A DNA stretch of 64,000 nucleotides from Dyella_A ginsengisoli (GTDB lineage: Bacteria > Pseudomonadota > Gammaproteobacteria > Xanthomonadales > Rhodanobacteraceae): positions 744,001-808,000 of the forward strand of contig NZ_JADIKM010000001.1 of the NCBI RefSeq assembly GCF_044904665.1, written 5' to 3'. Each line of letters opens with the position of its first letter. The first letter of the stretch is position 1. The position numbers and the translations under genes were made by a program. Positions 24,845-32,227 of this stretch are shown here, piece by piece. The notes under the pieces were generated by a model. The model saw only the letters and a program-made list of their open reading frames with translations, was not told where the DNA came from and ran no database searches.

Positions 24845-25590
24845 CGCGATGAGCTCAGCAAACAAGTGCGGGCATGATCGACGGAGACTGACGTGGTGAT
24901 CAGTTTTCCCTGATTGTAGGGTTCAGCCAACTTAATATGCTGGATGTGCCCCACACGTCTGGCCCGAGTCGGCGGATGGTCTGGCGACAGCCTGCCGACC
25001 TGTAAGCCTGGTGGAACCGACCGTGAGGCACCGGCTAGCTTGTGCACCCAAGCCCCGGATGGCGCCCGAAATGGGCGCCATTTTTTTGGTTCAGAATCCC
25101 AGCTGAGGTTGAAGCGCGAACCCCTTGGCGTGGTGCCAGAGAGCACTGCATTTGAGGCAGAGATGTTCTGCGAGGACACCCTCGAAGGTATCCGTGGACA
25201 CTGTGTGCCAGGAGACTGGCTCGGTGAGAGAGGCAGCGTTGCAGCAGCCCGGATCTGAATTCGGCTGGCTGCACTCAGAAATGATCATGTCGTTCGTTCC
25301 TCTTCATGGGCCGCTAGATCGCGGCACCGAAAAGGATGGCGTCACGACCTTCGGCTTCGTCGACCCATCTCAGTGATGGGCCCAACGGCAAGAGCGGTTG
25401 AGCTGGCGTTTGTGAATCGTTCAGCAAAATTGGCACGCTCGACCACGCGTGCACGTCGAATGGCAGGAGAGGGCGTGAGGCAACTAGCGAGGGCTGTCGC
25501 CTGACTGGTAAGCTTGTTGGGTATCGTTTTGGGTATCGCTGGCTTACTGGTGTCCTGACGAAAAGCTGATCAAAAACAAGACGCTGTGGG
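24845..25590. other. Gene-free right end of the island
   Basis: No credible gene appears in this 746-bp stretch; the open frames seen have poor coding character. It contains a terminator at about 25061-25087 (TGGCGCCC/GGGCGCCA plus seven T residues) and, close to the boundary, the spaced octamer GGGTATCG at 25519-25526 and 25531-25538. The octamers resemble arm-type integrase sites. Confidence 0.5.
25061..25087 (+). terminator. Rho-independent terminator near the island end
   Basis: TGGCGCCC and GGGCGCCA form an 8-bp perfect stem around a 5-base loop, followed by TTTTTTT. It would end transcription from the lipoprotein gene, 217 bp upstream. Confidence 0.75.
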
Positions 25591-25593
25591 AAA

Positions 25594-25620
25594 GGGACTC
25601 GATTCCCTTCACCCGCTCCA
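25594..25620 (+). other. Attachment site (att): 3' end of a tRNA-Gly gene
   Basis: The stretch ends GATTCCCTTCACCCGCTCCA, matching the T-arm, acceptor stem, U73 and CCA end of a bacterial tRNA-Gly whose 5' acceptor would read GCGGGTG. The first bases (GGGACTCGATT) differ from the usual GGGTTCGATT by a small change, so the T-loop is no longer proper. No 5' part of a tRNA occurs upstream, so this is a fragment, as expected of the distal att copy of an element inserted into a tRNA gene. It coincides with the sharp switch from accessory genes to GC-rich core genes. Confidence 0.75.
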
Positions 25621-25667
25621 ACTCCCCCTCGATCCCCGAGCCCCACCTCCCGACGCGTGCGCTGACC

Positions 25668-26120
25668 ATGGCGGATGTCATCACCCTCGGCTGGCGGGAG
25701 CGCGTGGCGCTGCCCGATCTCGGCATCGCCGGCCTGAAGGCCAAGCTCGATACGGGCGCGCGGTCCAGCGCGCTGCACATCGACTCCCTCGAAACATTTC
25801 GCCGCGACGGCGCGACCTGGCTGCGCTTCAGCGTGAGCGCGGGCCGACGCCGCGTCAGCACCTGGCACAGCGAGGCGCCGGCGCTGGACCGGCGCGTGGT
25901 CACCGACACCGGCGGGCGGCGCAGCGAACGCTGGTTCATCCGCAGCACGGTGAGCCTGGCGGGGCAGTCGTTCCTGATTGACATCAGCTTGACCGATCGT
26001 CGTCACATGCTGTTTCCCATGCTGCTTGGCCGCACCGCCCTGATCGGACGCTTCGCGGTCGACCCGATGCTTTCCTACACCCAGCCGCGCGCGCAGCGCG
26101 TGGCGCCGGACAACCCATGA
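25668..26120 (+). CDS. rimB: Retropepsin-like Zn_protease/DUF785 protein (RimB-type)
   Basis: A 150-residue protein of the PF05618 family. KLDTGARSSALH at residues 28-39 is the DTGA active-site motif of retropepsin-like aspartic peptidases, and FPMLLGRTALIGRF near residue 120 is the matching flap/core segment. In pseudomonads a protein of this family (RimB) is encoded with RimK and modulates the glutamylation of ribosomal protein S6. Here its stop overlaps the rimK start by 4 bp, so the two are translationally coupled. It is the first core-chromosome gene after the island boundary, starting 47 bp from the att copy, so its native promoter may have been displaced by the insertion. Confidence 0.85.
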   Translation: MADVITLGWRERVALPDLGIAGLKAKLDTGARSSALHIDSLETFRRDGATWLRFSVSAGRRRVSTWHSEAPALDRRVVTDTGGRRSERWFIRSTVSLAGQSFLIDISLTDRRHMLFPMLLGRTALIGRFAVDPMLSYTQPRAQRVAPDNP

Positions 26121-26995
26121 AGATAGCCATCCTCTCGCGCAACACGCGGCTGTATTCCACCCAGCGCCTGGTCGAGGCGGCGCGCGAGCGCAACCACGTG
26201 GTGCGCGTGCTCGATCCGCTGCGCTGCTACGTGCGCATCGCGCCGGGCAGCATGGAGATCCGCTACAAGGGCAAGGCGCTGCGCGACTTTGATGCGGTGA
26301 TCCCGCGCATCGGCACGCAGAGCACCTTCTACGGCACCGCCGTGCTGCGCCAGCTGGAGATGATGGGCGTGTACACGCCCAATCCGTCCGACGCGGTGCT
26401 GCGCGCGCGCGACAAGCTGCGTTGCCTGCAGATCCTCGCCTCGCACGGCCTGCAGATGCCGGTGACCGTGTTCGGCGACAACCCCGACGACACCACCGAC
26501 GTGCTGGCGATGCTGGGCGAGCCGCCGCACGTGATCAAGCTCAACGAAGGCAGCCAGGGCACCGGCGTGGTGCTGGCGGAAAAGCGCAGCGCCTCGCAGA
26601 GCGTGATCGAGGCGTTCCGCGGCCTGTACGCCAACTTCCTGGTGCAGGAGTTCATCGCCGAGGCCAAGGGCAGCGACTTGCGCTGCTTCGTGGTGGGCAA
26701 CAAGGTGGTGGCGGCGATGCAGCGCGATGCCAGCCCGGGTGAATTCCGCGCCAACCTGCATCGCGGTGGCACCGCGGTGAAGGCGACGCTCAGTCCGCAG
26801 GAAAAGAAGATCGCCGTCCGCGCCGCCCAGGCGCTGGGGCTGGGCATCGCCGGTGTCGACCTGCTGCGCTCGGACCGCGGCCCGTTGCTGCTGGAGGTCA
26901 ACGCCTCGCCGGGCCTGGAAGGCATCGAGGCAGCCAGCGGCGTGGACGTGTCCGGTCACATCATCAAGCATCTGGAGCAAAGCGTCGGCGGCTGA
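26117..26995 (+). CDS. rimK: Ribosomal protein S6 glutamate ligase RimK (ATP-grasp)
   Basis: A 292-residue ATP-grasp ligase that adds glutamate residues to the C terminus of ribosomal protein S6. The start MKIAILSRNTRLYSTQRL, the DFDAVIPRIG loop near 57, VIKLNEGSQGTGVVLAE at about residue 140, LRCFVVGNKVVAAMQR near 195 and LLLEVNASPGLEGIE near 255 (metal-binding Glu and Asn) are all typical of RimK. Length matches the family. It overlaps the DUF785 gene by 4 bp. A GC-rich hairpin with a T-run at 27131-27175 lies downstream and may terminate this operon or a small RNA. Confidence 0.95.
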   Translation: MKIAILSRNTRLYSTQRLVEAARERNHVVRVLDPLRCYVRIAPGSMEIRYKGKALRDFDAVIPRIGTQSTFYGTAVLRQLEMMGVYTPNPSDAVLRARDKLRCLQILASHGLQMPVTVFGDNPDDTTDVLAMLGEPPHVIKLNEGSQGTGVVLAEKRSASQSVIEAFRGLYANFLVQEFIAEAKGSDLRCFVVGNKVVAAMQRDASPGEFRANLHRGGTAVKATLSPQEKKIAVRAAQALGLGIAGVDLLRSDRGPLLLEVNASPGLEGIEAASGVDVSGHIIKHLEQSVGG

Positions 26996-27048
26996 ACGGT
27001 TCGGGCGGGAGCTGCGAACCATTAACTGCATCCTAACCACCCCCCGCC

Positions 27049-27175
27049 TATAAAGGCGTCACTGCATTTGCTTGGCACTTCAACCTGTAGGTCTGGTGGC
27101 AGCAGATTCGGTATCGGGGCAGTAGCTTGGGCCCGGATGCACTGATCCCGCGTGGACAGTCATCCGGGCCTTTTC
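27049..27175 (+). ncRNA. Candidate small RNA or leader ending in a strong terminator
   Basis: A TATAAA box (27049-27054) is followed about 80 bases later by the long hairpin GCCCGGATG/CATCCGGGC (27131-27169) and a T-rich run. A transcript of about 110 nt could start near 27061 and end near 27175, before the response-regulator gene. It may equally be the terminator of rimK with a chance TATAAA upstream. The remaining 115 bp to the regulator start show no other signal. Confidence 0.3.
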
Positions 27176-27290
27176 TTTGCCCGCGCGGCGCGTTCAGTTT
27201 CGCGCCCGGGCGGCTCTGCTCCGGCACGACAGGCTTGTTAAGCTTGCAACCCATAAGGCCGGCCCGTGCGCCGACCGCTCGGAGTGGCGC

Positions 27291-27977
27291 ATGCGCGTAC
27301 TGGTGATCGAAGACAACAGCGATATCGCGACCAACATCGGCGACTATCTGGAAGACCGCGGCCACGTGGTCGATTTTGCCGGCGACGGCGTGACCGGCCT
27401 GCACCTGGCGGTGGTGCACGATTTCGATGTGATCGTGCTCGACCTCACGTTGCCCGGCATGGACGGGCTGGAAGTGGCGCGCAAGCTGCGCCACGAGGCG
27501 CACAAGCAGACGCCGATCCTCATGCTCACCGCGCGCGATGCGCTCGAGCAGAAGCTCACCGGTTTCGAGTCCGGTGCAGACGACTACATGACCAAGCCGT
27601 TCGCGCTGCAGGAACTGTCCGCGCGACTGGAAGTGCTGGCGCGGCGCGGCAAGGGGCCGCAGAGCCGTGTGCTCAAGGTGTCCGACCTCACCTTCAACCT
27701 CGACACGCTCACGGTGAACCGCGAGGGCAAGTCGATCCAGTTGAACCCGATCGGGCTCAAGCTGCTGCAGGCGCTGATGGAAGCCAGCCCATCGGTGGTG
27801 ACCCGGCAGGACCTGGAGCAGAAGGTGTGGGGCGAGGAGCTGCCGGACAGCGACTCGCTGCGGGTGCACATCCATGGATTGCGTGCGGCGATCGACAAGC
27901 CGTTCGAGAAGCCGCTGATCCACACGCGGCACGGCATCGGTTACCGCATGGTCGATCCGGATGCAGTCCAGGCGTAA
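27291..27977 (+). CDS. OmpR-family response regulator
   Basis: A 228-residue two-component regulator. The receiver domain (1-118) has the acidic pocket in VLVIEDN, the phospho-acceptor Asp51 in VIVLDLTLPGMDG, the switch Thr in MLTARDA and Lys near 101 in YMTKPF. The C-terminal winged-helix domain (residues 130-225) ends HTRHGIGYRMV, the usual OmpR/PhoB wing. I start at the ATG at 27291 because GGAG precedes it and it begins the conserved MRVLVIEDN; the frame is open further upstream but not protein-like. It overlaps the sensor kinase gene by 17 bp. Its target genes cannot be told from the window. Confidence 0.95.
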   Translation: MRVLVIEDNSDIATNIGDYLEDRGHVVDFAGDGVTGLHLAVVHDFDVIVLDLTLPGMDGLEVARKLRHEAHKQTPILMLTARDALEQKLTGFESGADDYMTKPFALQELSARLEVLARRGKGPQSRVLKVSDLTFNLDTLTVNREGKSIQLNPIGLKLLQALMEASPSVVTRQDLEQKVWGEELPDSDSLRVHIHGLRAAIDKPFEKPLIHTRHGIGYRMVDPDAVQA

Positions 27978-29244
27978 GCTGCGGTTCCGCCTCGTCGTCT
28001 CCTTCGCGCTGTTCGGCTTCGGCCTCAGCGCGTTGTTTGCATTTGCGGCGCTGAATATCCGCACCCGGGTGGAGGATCAGCTGGTCACCGCCACGCTCGT
28101 GGATGAGGTCGATAACCTCAATCGCCAGGTGCATGAACACCCCGACCAGCAGCCGAAGTTCGGCATCGTCGAGGCGTGGACTTGGAGCGACCGCACCATT
28201 TACAAGGCGCCGTTGGATTGGCAGCGACTTCCCAACGGGGTCCACGACGTCAGCGAAAAGGGGCCGGATGGCCGCCTTCGCCACTACAAGCTAGCCGTCG
28301 AACACAAAGACGGCATCTACAGCTTTCTTCGCTATGACGTCTCGCGTGACGAACTGGGCAAGCAGCAACTGCTCTTCAGCGTCATCGGCGCGGTCTTTCT
28401 TTTCGGCTTGCTCTCGCTCGCGATCGGCCTGTGGCTGTCGCGCAAGGTGCTCAAGCCGGTTAGCCAGTTGGCGCAGCGTTTGCGTGAGTTCCGCAAGGTC
28501 GGCAAGGCCGAGCCGCTGGCGGCGGAGTTCGCCGATGACGAAGTGGGAGAGCTGGCGCAGGCATTGGACGACTACGCAGCACGGCTCACGGCTATGGTGG
28601 AGCGCGACCGCGAGTTCAACTCCGACGTGAGCCACGAACTGCGCACGCCGCTGGCGGTGATCGCCAGCACCACCGAGCTGCTGCAGGGTTCGCCCGATCT
28701 CACGCCCAAGCTGGCCGAACGCCTCAAGCGCATCGAGCGCGCTTCGCGCCAGGCCACCGAGCTGATCGAGGCATTGCTGCTGCTGTCGCGCGCGGAGCGT
28801 CGCGGCCCGACCCGCGGCGAAACCACCGACGTGGCCAAAGTGGCCGCCGACGTGATCGAGAGCCAGCGCCCGCAGATCCGCGACAAGCCGGTTGCCGTGC
28901 ACCTGGACCAGCGCGAGCCGGTGAGCGTGAACGCGCCTGCCTCGGTGCTGGCGGTAGCGCTGACCAACCTCATCGGCAACGCGATCAAGTACACGCTCGA
29001 TGGCGAGGTGCGGGTGGAAGTGGGTGCCAACGGCATCGAGGTGATCGACACCGGTCCAGGCATCAAGCCGGAGGATGCCGAGCGACTGTTCCAGCGCGGC
29101 GTGCGCGGCGAAGGCGCGGGTGGCAGTGGCGCGGGGCTGGGCCTGGCGATCGTGCGGCGGCTGTGCGACCTCTACGGCTGGCAGGTGTCGATGCGCCCGC
29201 GCACCGACACGAATGGCGCCGTCGCCAGCATCACGTTCGGCTGA
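27961..29244 (+). CDS. Sensor histidine kinase
   Basis: A 427-residue membrane kinase paired with the regulator upstream. Two transmembrane helices (residues about 12-31 and 138-158) bracket a 105-residue periplasmic sensor without recognised fold. A HAMP-like linker follows, then the H-box FNSDVSHELRTPL with phospho-accepting His225. The ATPase part has the N-box NLIGNAIKYT, G1 IDTGPGI, F-box region LFQRG and G2 GAGLGLAIV. Typical EnvZ-class length and order. The input signal is unknown. A REP palindrome lies directly after its stop. Confidence 0.95.
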   Translation: MQSRRKLRFRLVVSFALFGFGLSALFAFAALNIRTRVEDQLVTATLVDEVDNLNRQVHEHPDQQPKFGIVEAWTWSDRTIYKAPLDWQRLPNGVHDVSEKGPDGRLRHYKLAVEHKDGIYSFLRYDVSRDELGKQQLLFSVIGAVFLFGLLSLAIGLWLSRKVLKPVSQLAQRLREFRKVGKAEPLAAEFADDEVGELAQALDDYAARLTAMVERDREFNSDVSHELRTPLAVIASTTELLQGSPDLTPKLAERLKRIERASRQATELIEALLLLSRAERRGPTRGETTDVAKVAADVIESQRPQIRDKPVAVHLDQREPVSVNAPASVLAVALTNLIGNAIKYTLDGEVRVEVGANGIEVIDTGPGIKPEDAERLFQRGVRGEGAGGSGAGLGLAIVRRLCDLYGWQVSMRPRTDTNGAVASITFG

Positions 29245-29255
29245 TCCCCTTACCG

Positions 29256-29338
29256 TGTAGGAGCCCGCTCGCGGGCGATGCCTTTAGCTTTGATGTCGAT
29301 TAAGGGCGAAGAGCATCGCCCGCGAGCGGGCTCCTACA
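29256..29338. repeat. REP-type inverted repeat (26-bp perfect arms)
   Basis: The arm beginning TGTAGGAGCCCGCTCGCGGG at 29256-29281 is perfectly repeated in reverse at 29313-29338, around a 31-base centre. The same TGTAGGAGCCCGC head recurs at 51169-51196, so this is a dispersed repeat (REP/REPIN). Such elements sit between convergent genes and may stabilise mRNA or bind gyrase; they are moved by REP-associated tyrosine transposases, none of which is present here. Confidence 0.85.
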
Positions 29339-29345
29339 GGGGGCA

Positions 29346-29372
29346 AAAAAACGCCCCGCGATGCGGGGCGTT
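29346..29372 (-). terminator. Terminator of ilvE
   Basis: ACGCCCCGC and GCGGGGCGT pair over a 3-base loop. On the minus strand the stem is followed by seven or eight T residues. It lies 27 bp beyond the ilvE stop codon. Confidence 0.85.
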
Positions 29373-29398
29373 CTTGCTCTGCACGGGGAAGGGCCGGA

Positions 29399-30316
29399 TC
29401 AGACCGCTTCCAGCCAGCCCCACTTGTCGCTGGTGCTGCCGTCGAACAGGCCGAAGTACAGCTCCTGCAGGCGACGGGTGACGCGGCCGGCGGTGCCGTT
29501 GCCGATCTGCTTGCCGTCGACCGAGTTGATCGGCGTGATCTCCGCGGCGGTGCCGCACATCAGCAGCTCGTCGCACAGATACAGGTACTCGCGCGGGATG
29601 TCGCGCTCGACCACTTCGATGCCTTCCTCGCGTGCCAGCACCTTGATCGTGTCGCGGGTAATTCCGGTGAGAATCGAGGCGCTGGCCGGGGTGGTGTGCA
29701 GCACGCCGTCGAACACCAGGAACAGGTTCTCGCCGGCGCCCTCGCTGAGCAGGCCGCTGGAGGCCATGGCGATGCCTTCGCCGAAGCCCAGGCGACGCGC
29801 TTCACGGGCGATCAACTGGCCGGAGAGATAGTTGCCGCCGGCCTTGGCGCCGGCCGGGATGGTGTTTGGCGCAAAGCGCTGCCAGCTCGACACGCAGGCG
29901 GTGATGCCCTTTTCCAGCGCCTCCGGCCCGAGGTACGGGCCCATCGGCCAGGTGGCCACGGCCACGTCGATCGGCGTCTCGGCGGAGAGGCCAAAACCGC
30001 CCAGGCCACGGTAGGCAACCGGGCGCAGATACGCGGCGGAGAAGCCGTTCTTCTTGATCACGTCGCGGCAGGCGGCGGCCAGCTCTTCCAGCGAGTACGG
30101 CAGCACCATGTCGTAGATGCGTGCGGACTGGTACAGCCGCTTGAGGTGGTCGGTGAGGCGGAAGATCGCCGCGCCGTCCGGCGTGGCGTAGCTGCGGATG
30201 CCCTCGAACACCGACGAGCCGTAATGCAGCGCATGCGACATCACGTGGGTGGTGGCGTCCTTCCACGGCTTGATCTCGCCGTTCTGCCAGATCCATTCGG
30301 GGTATTGCTGCGCCAT
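29399..30316 (-). CDS. ilvE: Branched-chain amino acid aminotransferase
   Basis: A 305-residue PLP-dependent class IV aminotransferase for the last step of leucine, isoleucine and valine synthesis. The start MAQQYPEWIWQNGEIKPW, SVFEGIRSYATPDG near residue 38, KAGGNYLSGQLIA with the PLP lysine region near 158, MASSGLLSEGAGENLFLV near 185 and LMCGTAAEITPI near 255 fit the IlvE family. I use the ATG at 30316, which follows GGAGAA, not the further upstream in-frame codon. Single gene with its own terminator. Confidence 0.95.
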   Translation of the reverse strand: MAQQYPEWIWQNGEIKPWKDATTHVMSHALHYGSSVFEGIRSYATPDGAAIFRLTDHLKRLYQSARIYDMVLPYSLEELAAACRDVIKKNGFSAAYLRPVAYRGLGGFGLSAETPIDVAVATWPMGPYLGPEALEKGITACVSSWQRFAPNTIPAGAKAGGNYLSGQLIAREARRLGFGEGIAMASSGLLSEGAGENLFLVFDGVLHTTPASASILTGITRDTIKVLAREEGIEVVERDIPREYLYLCDELLMCGTAAEITPINSVDGKQIGNGTAGRVTRRLQELYFGLFDGSTSDKWGWLEAV

Positions 30317-30368
30317 GACGGTTCTCCGTTGGGGGACCGCCCATGATAACGGGTCGGCCCGCGCGCCA

Positions 30369-30971
30369 CTAATCGGCGGGGCGCAGCCACAGGCAGCCGG
30401 ACTGCGCCACCAGGGCAAAGCGGGTGGACGTGCTGGCACCGCTGGCATCGTGCGGGCCGGTGACCAGGGTGAGGGCCGTCGGGTTGTCCTCCGCAGGCGC
30501 GGTGTCCAAGTCGGTATCCAGCGGCCGGCTGGCGTCGTACAGGGGCGAGGTCTGCGCCGTGCGCGCCGGGCCGTCGTCGGCCACGTCGAGCAGTGGCTGC
30601 TGCATCAGCGTGCCCAGCGTGCGGATCTGTTCGACCACGCCGCGCCGGCTGTAGCCGTCCCAGAGCATCAGGCCGGCGAGGCGGTTGGGATCGCGGGCGG
30701 CGAAGGCGTCGACGACCTGCTGGCGCAGCTCGTCCAGTGTGGCCGCGCACAGTTGCGAGGAGCGGTCCTCGCCGGGCACGGGCGAGGCATCGGGCGCAGC
30801 ATCGCCTTGAGGGAGCGCCGGGGTGGCGTCCAGGTCCGCGCAGGCACGGTCGGTGAACACCTGGTGTCCGGCGCGATCGACGCAGCGGTGGATGCCGGCA
30901 TCCTGCGCACGCAATGGCCTGCCGATCGACGCGGCCAGCAGCACCAGCAGCAGGAGGGTGATCCGGCGCAT
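30369..30971 (-). CDS. Secreted DUF4124-like protein
   Basis: A 200-residue exported protein. A signal peptide (RRITLLLLVLLAASIGRPLRAQ) is followed by GIHRCVDRAGHQVFTDRACAD, which matches the short DUF4124 pattern (xxYRWVDxxGxxxFTDxP). The rest is Ala/Pro-rich and carries a DELRQQVVDAFAARDPNRLAGLMLW helix that could be a small alpha/beta binding domain. The start could be GTG at 30974 or ATG at 30971. Function unknown; periplasmic. It lies between metF and ilvE on the same strand, 52 bp before ilvE, so it might be co-transcribed with it. Confidence 0.7.
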   Translation of the reverse strand: MRRITLLLLVLLAASIGRPLRAQDAGIHRCVDRAGHQVFTDRACADLDATPALPQGDAAPDASPVPGEDRSSQLCAATLDELRQQVVDAFAARDPNRLAGLMLWDGYSRRGVVEQIRTLGTLMQQPLLDVADDGPARTAQTSPLYDASRPLDTDLDTAPAEDNPTALTLVTGPHDASGASTSTRFALVAQSGCLWLRPAD

Positions 30972-31002
30972 CACCGCAGCATAGCGCCGCGGCGTCAGTC
31001 GA

Positions 31003-31827
31003 TCAGTGCAGCAGGTCCAGTACTGCCAGCGTGGGGCGGGCCCGGTTCAGCGTGTAGAAGTGCAGGCCCGGTGCGCCACCGTCGAGCAGGCGGCGGCACA
31101 GACCGGCAACTACTTCGGCGCTCAGCTGGCGGATCGACTCGGCATCGTCGCCGTGCGCCTGCATGCGCTTGGCGATCCAGCGCGGGATTTCCGCGCCGCA
31201 CATGTCGGAGAAGCGCTTGAGCTGGCTGAAATTGCCGATCGGCATGATGCCCGGAACGATCGGCACAGTGACGCCGAGCGCACGCGCGTCATCGACGAAG
31301 CGAAAGTAGGCGTCCGGGTTGAAGAAGTACTGCGTGATCGCGCCGTTCGCGCCGGCTTCCACCTTGGCCTGGAAGTGGCGCAGGTCGGCCAGCGCGTCCT
31401 CGGCCTGAGGGTGGGTTTCCGGGTAGGCCGCCACCTCGATGTGGAAGTGCTCGCCCGAGTGTTCGCGGATGAAGCGCACCAGCTCGGCGGCGTAGCGGAA
31501 GTCGCCGGGCGAAGCCATGCCCGAAGGCAGGTCGCCGCGCAGCGCCACGATGCGGCGATAGCCGGCCGCGCGGTAGCCGGCAAGCAACTCGGCGATCTCC
31601 GCGCGGGTGCCGCCCATGCACGACAGGTGCGGCGCCACTTCCATTCCGTGCTCGCGATGCAGCCGCGCCACCGTCTCGCCGGTGTAGCTGAGCGTGGAGC
31701 CGCCTGCGCCGAACGTGACAGAGGCGTATTCCGGACCCCGCGTCTTCAGCTGCTGCGCAGCGCGATCGAGCTGCGCGCGCTGTTCGTCGGTCTTGGGGGG
31801 GAAAAATTCAAAGCTGATGGCCGGCAT
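31003..31827 (-). CDS. metF: 5,10-methylenetetrahydrofolate reductase
   Basis: A 274-residue flavoprotein that reduces methylene-THF to methyl-THF for methionine synthesis. The start MPAISFEFFPPK contains the catalytic Glu; VTFGAGGSTL near 50, LSCMGGTRAEI near 78, VALRGDLPSG near 105, ITQYFFNPDAYFRF near 175 and the C-terminal GLHFYTLNRARPTLAVL complete the TIM-barrel MetF signature. I prefer the ATG at 31827, with CTGGAG upstream, to the ATG at 31851. Together with ahcY and metK elsewhere in the window it supports the activated-methyl cycle. A dyad at 31865-31894 may be its operator. Confidence 0.95.
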   Translation of the reverse strand: MPAISFEFFPPKTDEQRAQLDRAAQQLKTRGPEYASVTFGAGGSTLSYTGETVARLHREHGMEVAPHLSCMGGTRAEIAELLAGYRAAGYRRIVALRGDLPSGMASPGDFRYAAELVRFIREHSGEHFHIEVAAYPETHPQAEDALADLRHFQAKVEAGANGAITQYFFNPDAYFRFVDDARALGVTVPIVPGIMPIGNFSQLKRFSDMCGAEIPRWIAKRMQAHGDDAESIRQLSAEVVAGLCRRLLDGGAPGLHFYTLNRARPTLAVLDLLH

Positions 31828-31864
31828 CGCCGCAGTCTCCAGGAAGGGCATCTTGGGTGGAGTT

Positions 31865-31894
31865 TATATCTTTATGTCGCGATGAAGCGATATA
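31865..31894 (-). promoter_or_regulatory. TATATC/GATATA dyad upstream of metF
   Basis: A perfect 6-bp inverted repeat spaced by 18 bases, with CTTTAT/ATGAAG continuing the partial symmetry inward, lies 38 bp before the metF start. Its length and AT content are consistent with an operator for a methionine or SAH regulator such as SahR or MetR, but I could not compare it with a known motif. The rest of the 400-bp gap (31828-32227) contains a T-less hairpin CCCCACACGCC/GGCGTGTGGGG at 32192-32218, downstream of fadL. Confidence 0.4.
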
Positions 31895-32227
31895 GATCGG
31901 CCATCAAGCCGTGCGGCCAGCGGGTCCATCGAACCCTGCGGGCGCGCCATGGCATGTCCCGTGGAAGGCGGCCATTGTCAGCATGGGGGAAGGGGGCTGC
32001 GATGTGCTTGGCGCGCGGTTGGTACACGCTCGCTGGACCGGCGCTTGGGCAAAGCCGCGTCCTGCCCGCCCGGCGGCCCATCGTGCTGGATCAGGAGGCG
32101 GGGCGAGTGATCATCATGCGCGCCATCGCCGGGCCGCCGCGGTCATGACGATGGCCCGACGGGGCGCCCCGCGCCATCGTCGAGTGGTTGTCCCCACACG
32201 CCGTGGCGGCGTGTGGGGCTTGCTCAT

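Noticed and set aside
25591..25620. A complete tRNA gene at the island end
   Set aside because: Only the T-arm and acceptor end are present; no matching 5' acceptor, D-arm or anticodon arm occurs within 80 bases upstream.
32192..32218. Hairpin CCCCACACGCC/GGCGTGTGGGG as fadL terminator
   Set aside because: The stem is good but neither strand has a T-run, so I did not list it as a terminator.
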